Below, piece by piece: positions 56,900 through 64,000 of a stretch of 64,000 nucleotides of DNA. The stretch comes from Photobacterium sp. GJ3 (lineage in GTDB: Bacteria; Pseudomonadota; Gammaproteobacteria; Enterobacterales; Vibrionaceae), in assembly GCF_018199995.1 (NCBI RefSeq), contig NZ_CP073579.1, positions 1,426,001-1,490,000 on the forward strand, read 5' to 3'. A model generated the notes under the pieces. It was not told the origin of the DNA, ran no database searches, and saw nothing but the letters and a program-made list of their open reading frames with translations. The position numbers and the translations under genes are program-made. Position 1 is the first letter of the stretch. Each line of letters begins with the position of its first letter.

Positions 56900-58520
56900 C
56901 TTTCACCCATACTTTTTCGTAGTGAACAGGAATATGAACCGGATCGACAAAAATGGCTTTGTCGCCGCCAAGACGTTCAGAGCGGATGGTGAACCGTTTT
57001 TCGTGGAACACCGGCACCCAAGGCGCATCTTTCATCACGCTGGTATAGATGTTTTCCCAAGCTTTCATGCGTGCCTGTTGTTGGCCTGCATCCACCATGG
57101 CATCCGCTTGCGCAGCTTGTTGATCTAATTCTTCATTACAGTACCAAGCCCAGTTCCAGCCACCATCAACGGCACCGCTACAGCCCAGAATGGGGGCATA
57201 AAAGTTCGATGGATCCGGGAAATCGGCAATCCACGCCATACCGCCAGACCAAATCATGGGCGCTTGTGAGGCATGACCACCGGCGGCAATCACATTGGCC
57301 TGCGCCAGTGCTTTGATACTCGCTTTCACACCGATTTTGGCCAGATCCTGCTGAATCGCCTGTGCGATTCGTGGCTGAGGGTCGGTATTTGCCACATAGA
57401 GCTCGGTGGTGAAACCGTTTGGAAAGCCGGCTTCTGTCAGCAAGGCTCGCGCTTTGTCTTGATCAAACGCGTAGCCTTGATAGCTGGATGAATAACCGGG
57501 CATCGCGGGAGGCAAGGGTTGGTTCGCAGGCACTGCTCGGCCGTTGATGATCTGGACGATCCGGGCTTTATCGATGGCCATGTTGATCGCTTGGCGCACT
57601 TTGAGGTCATTAAAAGGAGCTATATTGACGTTCATGGTGACATAACCCGTATGGAGTTGATCACCTTCGACAATCATCGACTGGTAATTTGGGTTGTTGC
57701 GCATTTGCAGAAACTTCGCAGGCGGGATGCCGTCGCCGGCAATATCAATCTCACCTTTCTCAAGTCGGAGCAGGGCCACAATGGGCTCCTGGCCCACTTC
57801 AAAACGGATTTCATCCAGGTAAGGCAATCCCGGGACATCGTACTTATCATTTCGAACAAATGTCAGATACTGGCCCAGTTTCCATTCCCCTAACTTGAAT
57901 GCCCCGGTCCCGACGGGATGTTTACCAAAATCAGCGCCTTGCTGTTCAACCACTTCCTTAGGGACAACAAACGAAAAATTGATGGCTAATACATGAAGGA
58001 AAGTGGCATCCGGACGGGATAGCTCAAAACTCAACGTGTGGTCATCAAGCACTTTGATACTTGAAAGCGTGTTGACTTCACCACGATTGAGGCTGGAAAA
58101 GTCCTTGAGCGATCCAAAAAAGCCAGCACCCGGGCTTTGGGTTTCAGGCCGGATCACCCGCTCAATGGAATACTTAAAGTCGGCAGCGGTAACTTTTCGC
58201 CCGTTGTGGAACTGAATATTCGGTTTGATTTTGAATGTATAAATTTTACCGTCTTCAGAAATTTCATAGCTTTCGGCAAGATCTGTCGTGAGCTCTGTGG
58301 TACCAGGTACGTAATCCATTAACCCGTCAAAGAGGCTTTTAATCATCGACCAGTTTTGCCAGTCGTAACCTATGGCCGGGTCGAGCGTTGTGACATCATC
58401 TTTATAAGTGACAATCATCTGTCCGCCTTGCTTGATGTCTGCCATGTCTGCCATGTCTGCCGAAGTCGCACTGGCGGAAAATAAAACAGCGACAATCGCG
58501 GATAACACACTTTTTTTCAT
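56889..58520 (-). CDS. Periplasmic substrate-binding protein, peptide/nickel family 5
   Basis: This 543-residue SBP_bac_5 protein has a signal peptide (cleavage near SATSA) and the family motifs (GYDWQNWSMIKSLFDGLM, YEISEDGKIYTFKIKPNIQFHNG, TAADFKYSIERV). Its mature start carries a threefold 9-bp repeat coding ADM-ADM-ADI, which looks like slippage. AAGGA precedes the ATG at 58520. It starts 20 bp after the permease stop and ends inside the formamidase start. The ligand may be an amide or short peptide. Confidence 0.93.
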   Translation of the reverse strand: MKKSVLSAIVAVLFSASATSADMADMADIKQGGQMIVTYKDDVTTLDPAIGYDWQNWSMIKSLFDGLMDYVPGTTELTTDLAESYEISEDGKIYTFKIKPNIQFHNGRKVTAADFKYSIERVIRPETQSPGAGFFGSLKDFSSLNRGEVNTLSSIKVLDDHTLSFELSRPDATFLHVLAINFSFVVPKEVVEQQGADFGKHPVGTGAFKLGEWKLGQYLTFVRNDKYDVPGLPYLDEIRFEVGQEPIVALLRLEKGEIDIAGDGIPPAKFLQMRNNPNYQSMIVEGDQLHTGYVTMNVNIAPFNDLKVRQAINMAIDKARIVQIINGRAVPANQPLPPAMPGYSSSYQGYAFDQDKARALLTEAGFPNGFTTELYVANTDPQPRIAQAIQQDLAKIGVKASIKALAQANVIAAGGHASQAPMIWSGGMAWIADFPDPSNFYAPILGCSGAVDGGWNWAWYCNEELDQQAAQADAMVDAGQQQARMKAWENIYTSVMKDAPWVPVFHEKRFTIRSERLGGDKAIFVDPVHIPVHYEKVWVKDVQ

Positions 58521-58540
58521 CACAATTTCCTTATTTGTTA

Positions 58541-59467
58541 TTAGAGTTTCTTGAGATCAATCCTTGGATCAATCCATGGTGAGACCAAATCCGCCAATAG
58601 GTTTGCCATGACAATGGCAACTGCAGAAACCAGAGTGACGCCGACAATAATGGGAATATCGACCCGCTGAATCGCCTGCCAAGCGAGTTGACCAATACCG
58701 GGCCAACCAAATACCGATTCCACCACCACCATACCGCCGATGAAAATACCGATATCAATGGCAATCATAGAAATAATGGGGAGTAGCGCATTTGGGATAA
58801 TATGGCGAAATAAAATGCGCGTACGGCTTAAACCTTTGGCTTTTGCTGTGCGGATATAATCTTGGTGCAGTACTTCAATCATGGAAGAACGCATCATGCG
58901 TGAATACCAACCACTGCCTAACAATCCGAGCGTTACCGCGGGGAGAACCAGATGTTGCCAGGTCCCATAACCTCCAATAGGGAGCCACGACCATTGCACG
59001 GCAAACAGATAGAGGAACAGCATGGCCGCAACAAAATGAGGCGATGAAACGCCAATAAAGGAGAAGATCATGAGGCTGCGATCGATCAGACTGTTTCTTT
59101 TCAGCGCAGCGATGATCCCTAACGACAGACCAATCATGAGTTCGACACCAATGCCAGCAGCCAATAACGAAAGGGAGGCAGGCAATCGCGCAGCAATCAG
59201 TTCAGCGACTTCGGTTTTTTGCAACCATGAACGTCCCATATCACCCTGCAAGAGCGAGGTAAGATAGCGCCAGTACTGCTGATAAAAAGGCAGATCCAAC
59301 CCAAGTTGTTGTCGGATATTTTCAATGGTTTCCGGTGTCGCACTTCGCCCTGCAATTTGGCGTACTGGATCGGCGGGGAGCAGATAAAGCAGTAAATACG
59401 TAATGAATGTTACACCGAGTAAAATCAATGCCGCATGCAGTAAACGTTTGAAAAGGTAATCAATCAT
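58541..59467 (-). CDS. ABC permease, DppB type
   Basis: This 308-residue inner-membrane permease has six helices and the cytoplasmic EAA-like loop (DYIRTAKAKGLSRTRILFRHIIPNALLPIIS). It ends DPRIDLKKL. Its ATG overlaps the stop of the second permease (ATGA). It pairs with that permease to form the channel of the importer. Confidence 0.94.
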   Translation of the reverse strand: MIDYLFKRLLHAALILLGVTFITYLLLYLLPADPVRQIAGRSATPETIENIRQQLGLDLPFYQQYWRYLTSLLQGDMGRSWLQKTEVAELIAARLPASLSLLAAGIGVELMIGLSLGIIAALKRNSLIDRSLMIFSFIGVSSPHFVAAMLFLYLFAVQWSWLPIGGYGTWQHLVLPAVTLGLLGSGWYSRMMRSSMIEVLHQDYIRTAKAKGLSRTRILFRHIIPNALLPIISMIAIDIGIFIGGMVVVESVFGWPGIGQLAWQAIQRVDIPIIVGVTLVSAVAIVMANLLADLVSPWIDPRIDLKKL

Positions 59468-60318
59468 GCGTCGTCCCTTCCATTGAGTGTTGGGTCTAGC
59501 GCATCACGCAGGGCATCTCCAACAATGTTAAAACACAGTGATAGAAGAATGATCACGACGCCTGGAATAAACACCAACCACGGCGCAATCGTAAAGTACG
59601 TTTGGTTTTCAAAGATAATATTTCCCCAGCTTGGGATAGGTGGCTGAACACCAATGCCAAGATAGGAAAGCGTTGCTTCCAGCAGGACTGTGGTGGATAT
59701 TCCGAGGGTTGCCCAAACCAGCATGGTAGGAATTAAATGCGGAAGAATATGAGAGAACAATATCGTAGACGCACCGACCCCAATCGCTTTTTCAGCCGCA
59801 ATAAAATCTTTCTCACTGATGGCCAGTGTTTCTGAATAAACAACCCGGGCAATTTGCACCCAATTCACTAAAGCAATGACCAGTGCCACAATCCATAAAC
59901 TGGGTTGGAAAATAGCAGCCAGTGCAATCGCAAGCAGCAATGCAGGAAAGGCCATCATGAGATCGGTAAATCGCATCAGGACAGTCCCCAACCATCCTTT
60001 GAGATAAGCGGCCAATACACCCACCATAGTGCCAATCAGAATGGCGATGCCATTTGCCACCACACCAATCAACAGCGATGTTTGAGCACCATACATAATC
60101 CGAGAAAACAGATCGCGTCCTAAGAGATCGGTGCCAAACCAGTAGGTTGTATTGGGTGGTAATGGCGCGCCTTCCAGGGTCAGGCCATCAAAAAACTGCT
60201 CCGTGGGATCAAAAGGAGCTAACCAGGGAGCGCCGACGGCCAAAACAACAATCAAGACAATGATAAATAATGAGAAAATTACAGATATCCGAGAGAACAT
60301 TTTCTTCCAAGAACTCAT
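59464..60318 (-). CDS. ABC permease, DppC type
   Basis: This 284-residue permease has the N-terminal DPTEQFFDG...FGTDLLGRDLFSRIMYGAQTSL segment typical of DppC proteins and the EAA-like loop (KDFIAAEKAIGVGASTILFSHILPHLIPTMLV). Its start overlaps the amiR stop and its stop overlaps the dppB-like start, so translation of the unit is coupled from regulator to transporter. Confidence 0.94.
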   Translation of the reverse strand: MSSWKKMFSRISVIFSLFIIVLIVVLAVGAPWLAPFDPTEQFFDGLTLEGAPLPPNTTYWFGTDLLGRDLFSRIMYGAQTSLLIGVVANGIAILIGTMVGVLAAYLKGWLGTVLMRFTDLMMAFPALLLAIALAAIFQPSLWIVALVIALVNWVQIARVVYSETLAISEKDFIAAEKAIGVGASTILFSHILPHLIPTMLVWATLGISTTVLLEATLSYLGIGVQPPIPSWGNIIFENQTYFTIAPWLVFIPGVVIILLSLCFNIVGDALRDALDPTLNGRDDA

Positions 60319-60896
60319 GAGCGGCCTGCCTTAAAACGTTGGTCAGTGACATAGCCTTGAGTCAATTCCACACAGGCTTGCTCGATGGGGACATTACGCC
60401 GCATGGATTCGCGTTGAAGTTGCTGATAAGCCGCTTCACTGGATAGGTTGTATTCCGTCATCAGTTGTCCGACCGCATTGATCACGGTATGGCGCAACTG
60501 GTGGCGCGTCTGCATCGCTTTGAGTTGTTGACGGAGCTGGTTGTATGTCGCATTGAGCGTTTTAGCCATGTGAAACGCGGCGTACAGCCCAGACTGATGG
60601 ATAGGCTTACAGATCACAGCCAAAGCACCAATTTGAGTAGCCCGCTCCACTTCCGTGGGAGAACCATGGGAAAGTAAACCTACAATTGGCAGGGTATCGG
60701 TGATGATTGTCTGCGGTGTAAAAGCATTGAAATAGTACTGAATATCAATGAGTACTAAGTCGGTTTTTTCTCTCTGATAGGCCATTCGCGTATGGCAATG
60801 AATACCCATTCTGGCTGACGCTTTTTCAACTTGCCGGCAGGTTCTTTCATTGTCGCTGATCAGCACAATGGTATTGATTGAGGTGGTAGCGTTCAT
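60315..60896 (-). CDS. AmiR-like ANTAR antitermination regulator
   Basis: This 193-residue protein has a degenerate response-regulator-like N-terminal half (IVLISDNERTCRQVEKAS; LVLIDIQYYFNAFTP), a coiled coil (about 105-140), and an ANTAR RNA-binding domain (TVINAVGQLMTEYNLSSEAAYQQLQRESMRRNVPIEQACVEL). The length matches Pseudomonas AmiR (196). AmiR prevents termination in the amidase leader RNA when AmiC has bound an amide. A strong leader terminator upstream of amiC gives it a clear target here. The start overlaps the amiC stop. Confidence 0.93.
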   Translation of the reverse strand: MNATTSINTIVLISDNERTCRQVEKASARMGIHCHTRMAYQREKTDLVLIDIQYYFNAFTPQTIITDTLPIVGLLSHGSPTEVERATQIGALAVICKPIHQSGLYAAFHMAKTLNATYNQLRQQLKAMQTRHQLRHTVINAVGQLMTEYNLSSEAAYQQLQRESMRRNVPIEQACVELTQGYVTDQRFKAGRS

Positions 60897-62023
60897 CGGA
60901 TTAACCTCAATTTTCTCTGGGGTTCAGTTTCTTGACCGGATGTCGAGGTCAAAAATTCATGACCAACTAAGTAGGGGTTCGGTGCCGTCGCAGGGAAATT
61001 CACGACCGGAACAAAGGAATCGCCCAGACGTTCACCAATCGAGCACGGTAAGATCGCATGTTGATTGGCAGCAATCCGTATCTCGACCGACATCGGTGAA
61101 TCGGTCGAGATCTCTGGCAACACAGCACAGACTCGATCAACTTCCGCAGAATCTGCTTTGACAATGGCATTCGCAAGGCTCATCACAGACAGATAACTCC
61201 CGACAAAATTGCCTGTGATTCTGGTGTCTGTCCCAACAAACTGCCGGGCTTGTGCGACAAACGCTGGATTGAGCGACTCAAAGAAAATGAGGGAAGAATA
61301 AAGCCGCAAATGAGGTAATTCATTCAAACAAGTTAATTCGCACTCTGTCAGGTTACAACTGAGGACAGGCAAAGGAGAATGAGACCACTGGTTGTCTAAT
61401 TGATGCAAAAATGCATAACTGGAGTCGCCGATCAGATTGTTGATGATGAAATCCGGGTGGCTTTGCTTCAGTTTCTGAATGATTAAGTCAAAATTCAGCG
61501 TATCAAGGTGATAAAAGCTGTCGTCCAGAACTTCGCCACCGACAGATAAAATCGCCTCTCGAGCAATCCGGCAACTTTCCCAGCCCCAAACATAGTTTGA
61601 TCCTAAAATGGCAATTCGTTTACCAAACTGTTTTACCGCATATTCCAACAATGGAAGTAGATTTTGGTTTGGGCATGCACCGTGATAAACCACATTTTCG
61701 TCACACTCATATCCTTCATACGGGATGCCGTACCACAATAAACCGCGATACTCGCGTACATCAGGAATGATTTCTTTACGGGTGCTGGAAGTGATGGTGC
61801 CAACTAAATGATGAATATTGCTGGTGAGTAACGAGCGAGCATGGTGCACATAGTCACTCACGACGCCAGCCGGATTACGAATATCCGCATTCAGCGTAAA
61901 TGGATAGGAAGGATCACCATTCACTTTTTCAATGGCGTATAGGGCACCGAGCAAGCCATTACGACCCAGATGACGATATGTGCCTGAAGTCGAAAACAAT
62001 AATCCTATGTTGATTCGATCCAT
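60893..62023 (-). CDS. AmiC-like amide sensor
   Basis: This 376-residue protein has the type I periplasmic-binding fold but no signal peptide (MDRINIGLLFSTSGTYRHLGRNGLLGALYAIEKVNG), as cytoplasmic Pseudomonas AmiC does. It has GTITSSTRKEIIPDV and VYHGACPNQNLLPLLEYAVKQFGKRIAILGSNYVWGWE, matching AmiC regions. AmiC holds AmiR inactive until an amide binds. It is the first gene of the operon, 18-19 bp downstream of the leader terminator. Confidence 0.92.
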   Translation of the reverse strand: MDRINIGLLFSTSGTYRHLGRNGLLGALYAIEKVNGDPSYPFTLNADIRNPAGVVSDYVHHARSLLTSNIHHLVGTITSSTRKEIIPDVREYRGLLWYGIPYEGYECDENVVYHGACPNQNLLPLLEYAVKQFGKRIAILGSNYVWGWESCRIAREAILSVGGEVLDDSFYHLDTLNFDLIIQKLKQSHPDFIINNLIGDSSYAFLHQLDNQWSHSPLPVLSCNLTECELTCLNELPHLRLYSSLIFFESLNPAFVAQARQFVGTDTRITGNFVGSYLSVMSLANAIVKADSAEVDRVCAVLPEISTDSPMSVEIRIAANQHAILPCSIGERLGDSFVPVVNFPATAPNPYLVGHEFLTSTSGQETEPQRKLRLIR

Positions 62024-62041
62024 CTTAACGGTCCCTCAACG

Positions 62042-62089
62042 AAAAAAGCTCAAGCAACACCAAATTCAGAGAAAGGTGCTGTTTGAGCT
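62042..62089 (-). promoter_or_regulatory. Leader terminator upstream of amiC (likely AmiR antitermination target)
   Basis: On the minus strand, AGCTCAAACAGCACC (62089-62075) pairs with GGTGTTGCTTGAGCT (62061-62047) around a 13-base loop, 15 pairs including two G-U, followed by TTTTTT. It ends 19 bp before the amiC ATG, so it would stop transcription before the operon unless prevented. Upstream AT-rich text has TATAAA near 62229 as a possible -10, but no clear -35. Confidence 0.8.
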
Positions 62090-62209
62090 CTATTACTCAT
62101 ATCAAGTTAAATTGAGGCTTATGCCGAAGCTGCTCATGGTGATTCAACCGAGCGGTTTGCTCAGATTCTATTACCCCAAACGGATTCGTGATCAATAAGT
62201 ATATTGACA

Positions 62210-62484
62210 ATAAAATCAATAACTGGATTTATACTAGTGTGGCAATTCACAAGCTTGCAACATAAAATTGAATAAAAAGCAGCCACTTTTACCGTTTGAG
62301 GTTTCGCTCAATAATTTTTACTAACCCCACAGAAAAAATGACCCGGGACGACCCATTTTTTAGCTTTGTGAAAATGAGCCAACTGCCAATCATCGCGTAT
62401 GACTGCTTCGGGTGAAAAGTATTGCCCGAACCGATATAAGCCCTGGCCTCGCCTTCCATTCTGCTCAACTGCCCCGGCTCACTT
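62210..62484. other. Intergenic stretch upstream of the amide operon
   Basis: AT-rich sequence up to about 62340 probably holds the promoter of the amiC operon. The rest up to the repeat cluster shows no gene or clear signal. Confidence 0.4.
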
Positions 62485-62630
62485 CATACAAAAGTGCCTG
62501 TCCTTATTGCCCCTTTTCATACAAAAGTGCCTGTCCTTATTGCTCCTCTTCTTACCCCGCAGCAAAAGTGCCTATCCTTATTGCCCCTCTTCTTGCCCCG
62601 CAGCAAAAGTGCCTGTCCTTCCCTCCGGCC
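62485..62630. repeat. Distant cluster of GTGCCTGTCC repeats
   Basis: AAAAGTGCCTGTCC (once with TATCC) occurs four times at spacings of about 33-45 bp, with TTATTGCCCCTCTTCTTgCCCCGCAGC as the spacer. The motif is the same as the REP-like element next to the Y1 transposase 8-10 kb away. The array ends at the stop of the next gene. Confidence 0.85.
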
Positions 62631-62635
62631 AACAT

Positions 62636-63385
62636 CTAGTAAATATGCATGCCGCCGTTCACATCGAGTGTGGCGCCGGTCATGTAACTTGACAGATCAG
62701 AGGCAAGAAACAGGAAAGCGTTCGCCACGTCCTCGGCCGCACCCAAACGGTTCAACGGAATCGTTGTCAGGATCTTTTCCTTCATGTCATCGGTCAGCTT
62801 ACCGCCGGTAATGTCCGTCAGGATCAGTCCCGGCGTGACACTGTTTATGCGGATATTAGCACCACCGAATTCCCGAGCCATCGCTTTGCCAAGCCCTAAC
62901 ATTCCGGCTTTTGCGGCGCTGTAATGCGGCCCGCCGAAAATCCCGCCGCCCCGCTGGGCAGAAACAGAAGAGGTATTCACAATGGAACCGCCTTGCTGCT
63001 TCTGCATATGCGGCAATACCGCCTGACACATATACAGCATGCCACGCAGGCTGACATCCGTAACCTGCTCATAGTTTTGCGGGGTGATATCCAGAGTTTT
63101 GAGGGGCTGGGTGATACCTGCGTTATTGATAAGCACATCTACCCGCCCGCACCGTTCAACAACCGCGGCAATGGCATTGTCACACGAATTTTTATCCGTT
63201 ACGTCGCAGGCCACGCCAAAGGCTCGCTCGCCGACAGATGCCGCCGCTTCATCGGCCTGTTGTTGATTCAAATCGAGAATGGCGACAATCGCCCCCTGTT
63301 GATGGAACAAGTTTGCCGTATTTTTGCCAATACCTTTAGGACTGGCGGCACCGGTAATGACACAGACTTTATCCCCAAGAAGCAT
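62636..63385 (-). CDS. Short-chain dehydrogenase/reductase (SDR)
   Basis: This 249-residue oxidoreductase has the NAD(P) motif TGAASPKGIGK, NNAG, and the catalytic Ser (NTSSVS), Tyr and Lys (HYSAAKAG). Asp after the second strand (AILDLNQQQAD) favours NAD. It resembles sugar or polyol dehydrogenases more than fatty-acid enzymes because of its partner, a TIM-barrel isomerase four bases upstream. AAGGAG precedes the ATG. Confidence 0.92.
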   Translation of the reverse strand: MLLGDKVCVITGAASPKGIGKNTANLFHQQGAIVAILDLNQQQADEAAASVGERAFGVACDVTDKNSCDNAIAAVVERCGRVDVLINNAGITQPLKTLDITPQNYEQVTDVSLRGMLYMCQAVLPHMQKQQGGSIVNTSSVSAQRGGGIFGGPHYSAAKAGMLGLGKAMAREFGGANIRINSVTPGLILTDITGGKLTDDMKEKILTTIPLNRLGAAEDVANAFLFLASDLSSYMTGATLDVNGGMHIY

Positions 63386-63389
63386 ACAC

Positions 63390-64000
63390 TCACTCCTTTA
63401 AGTTCATTGTTTTGTTTAAATAGGCAATGGACGTTGCCAAGTCGTCCTCTATCTCTGGCATCGTTAGCAAATCCGGCTTTTTATAGGGTTTAGCATCATC
63501 ATTGCGTTGCAAACGGAAGGGCAACTCAAGGCTGAACGACAATGCTGAGAAATCTTCTGCTATGTGCGGTAGCAAGGTATCAAACGCTATTGCGCCCTCA
63601 CCCAACGCACAGAAGTGATAAACATGGTTACGATAATAGGCATCTTTGATATGCAGATGGGCACTGTAGGGAAGCGCCAGACGGGTATCTTCAACCGGAT
63701 CCAGATCCGGACAATGAGAAATGAGATTCCCCACATCGTAGTTAATACCGAATGCATCGCTGCCCAATCTCGACAGCAAAGGCTGAATATCTTTAGCGCT
63801 GTTTAAGATGTTATCCACACGATCGCCGGGATTTTCGAGACAGACAATAATATCGTGCGCTTTGGCAATGGCGGCCATTTCCGGTGCCAACTGAAAAAAT
63901 CGCGCTGCGGTTTCACGCGTAGCAGCGTTGGTAATCAACCGCTTTGCGCCCAGTTCTGCGGCAAAGCGCGCACGTACCTCAAACTGCGACAACGCGGTAT
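63390..64000 (-). CDS. Sugar-phosphate isomerase/epimerase family TIM barrel (partial, 5' end outside window)
   Basis: The visible 203 codons are the C-terminal part of a xylose-isomerase-like TIM barrel (AP endonuclease 2 superfamily): AAELGAKRLITNAA, VCLENPGDRVDN, FGINYDVGNLISH and SAHLHIKDAYY give the metal-binding Glu, Asp and His positions. The frame continues past 64000; the first Met-like codon at 63992 is TTG and is not a real start. Its stop is four bases before the SDR start. Together they suggest a sugar or polyol pathway. Confidence 0.88.
   Translation of the reverse strand, partial: TALSQFEVRARFAAELGAKRLITNAATRETAARFFQLAPEMAAIAKAHDIIVCLENPGDRVDNILNSAKDIQPLLSRLGSDAFGINYDVGNLISHCPDLDPVEDTRLALPYSAHLHIKDAYYRNHVYHFCALGEGAIAFDTLLPHIAEDFSALSFSLELPFRLQRNDDAKPYKKPDLLTMPEIEDDLATSIAYLNKTMNLKE

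Noticed and set aside
62101-62210. A canonical double hexaloop ANTAR-RNA motif before the amiC leader terminator
   Set aside because: Several small stems can be drawn (for example around gcttcggcataagc), but none clearly has the conserved loop bases, so it is not claimed.

Overview
The window comes from a gammaproteobacterium, most likely a Vibrionaceae member of the Photobacterium/Grimontia/Enterovibrio kind. This rests on the E. coli-type bcs locus, the rbsDACBKR order, the many chemoreceptors, and a moderate GC content judged by eye. No rRNA or tRNA gene and no CRISPR array was seen. Species assignment is inference.

Layout. 1-3820: a tandem array of palindromic 20-mers (ATTCCC-N8-GGGAAT type, like the Neisseria dRS3 core) interrupted by one complete IS4-family element. 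3908-7412 (minus): an R-body (refractile body) locus with three RebB-family proteins, one of them frameshifted, a membrane-anchored Reb-like protein, two small accessory proteins, and a regulator joining a degenerate NtrC-type AAA+ region to an AraC helix-turn-helix. 7644-22350: a complete cellulose locus with bcsR-Q-A-B-Z-C on minus and bcsE-F-G on plus, the latter for c-di-GMP sensing and phosphoethanolamine decoration. bcsQ, bcsA and bcsZ each carry a one-base deletion in a G run. 22708-23812: two small membrane proteins. 23813-30941 (minus): the ribose operon rbsDACB-K-R with an RbsR-type operator upstream and a seven-unit, 142-bp palindromic repeat array between rbsB and rbsK.

31151-35546: an isochorismatase-like hydrolase, an Old Yellow Enzyme with a divergent LysR regulator, and a chemoreceptor. 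36031-44085 (minus): a tellurite/stress cluster with two TerD-family proteins, two TelA-family proteins and a 1371-residue protein of unknown function. 44506-52507: a BCCT carrier, a beta-helix lipoprotein, a second chemoreceptor, an unknown secreted protein, a lipoprotein alpha/beta-hydrolase, and an AraC-GyrI-like regulator whose stop codon lies in a 48-bp tandem duplication. 52480-54190: a REP-associated Y1 transposase with flanking GTGCCTGTCC-type palindromes. The same motif recurs at 62.5 kb.

54195-62089 (minus): a tightly coupled operon amiC-amiR-permease-permease-binding protein-formamidase-dual ATPase. A strong intrinsic terminator lies just before amiC, which suggests amide-induced antitermination by the ANTAR protein AmiR. 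62636-64000: an SDR oxidoreductase and a sugar-isomerase-like TIM barrel cut by the window edge.

The best candidates for a second look are the R-body locus with its hybrid regulator and internal terminator, the TerD2-TelA2 plus giant protein cluster, and the AmiC/AmiR-controlled amide uptake operon. Five genes (a reb gene, bcsQ, bcsA, bcsZ, formamidase) are broken by single missing G bases. This looks at least partly like homopolymer sequencing error and should be resolved before any loss of function is claimed.
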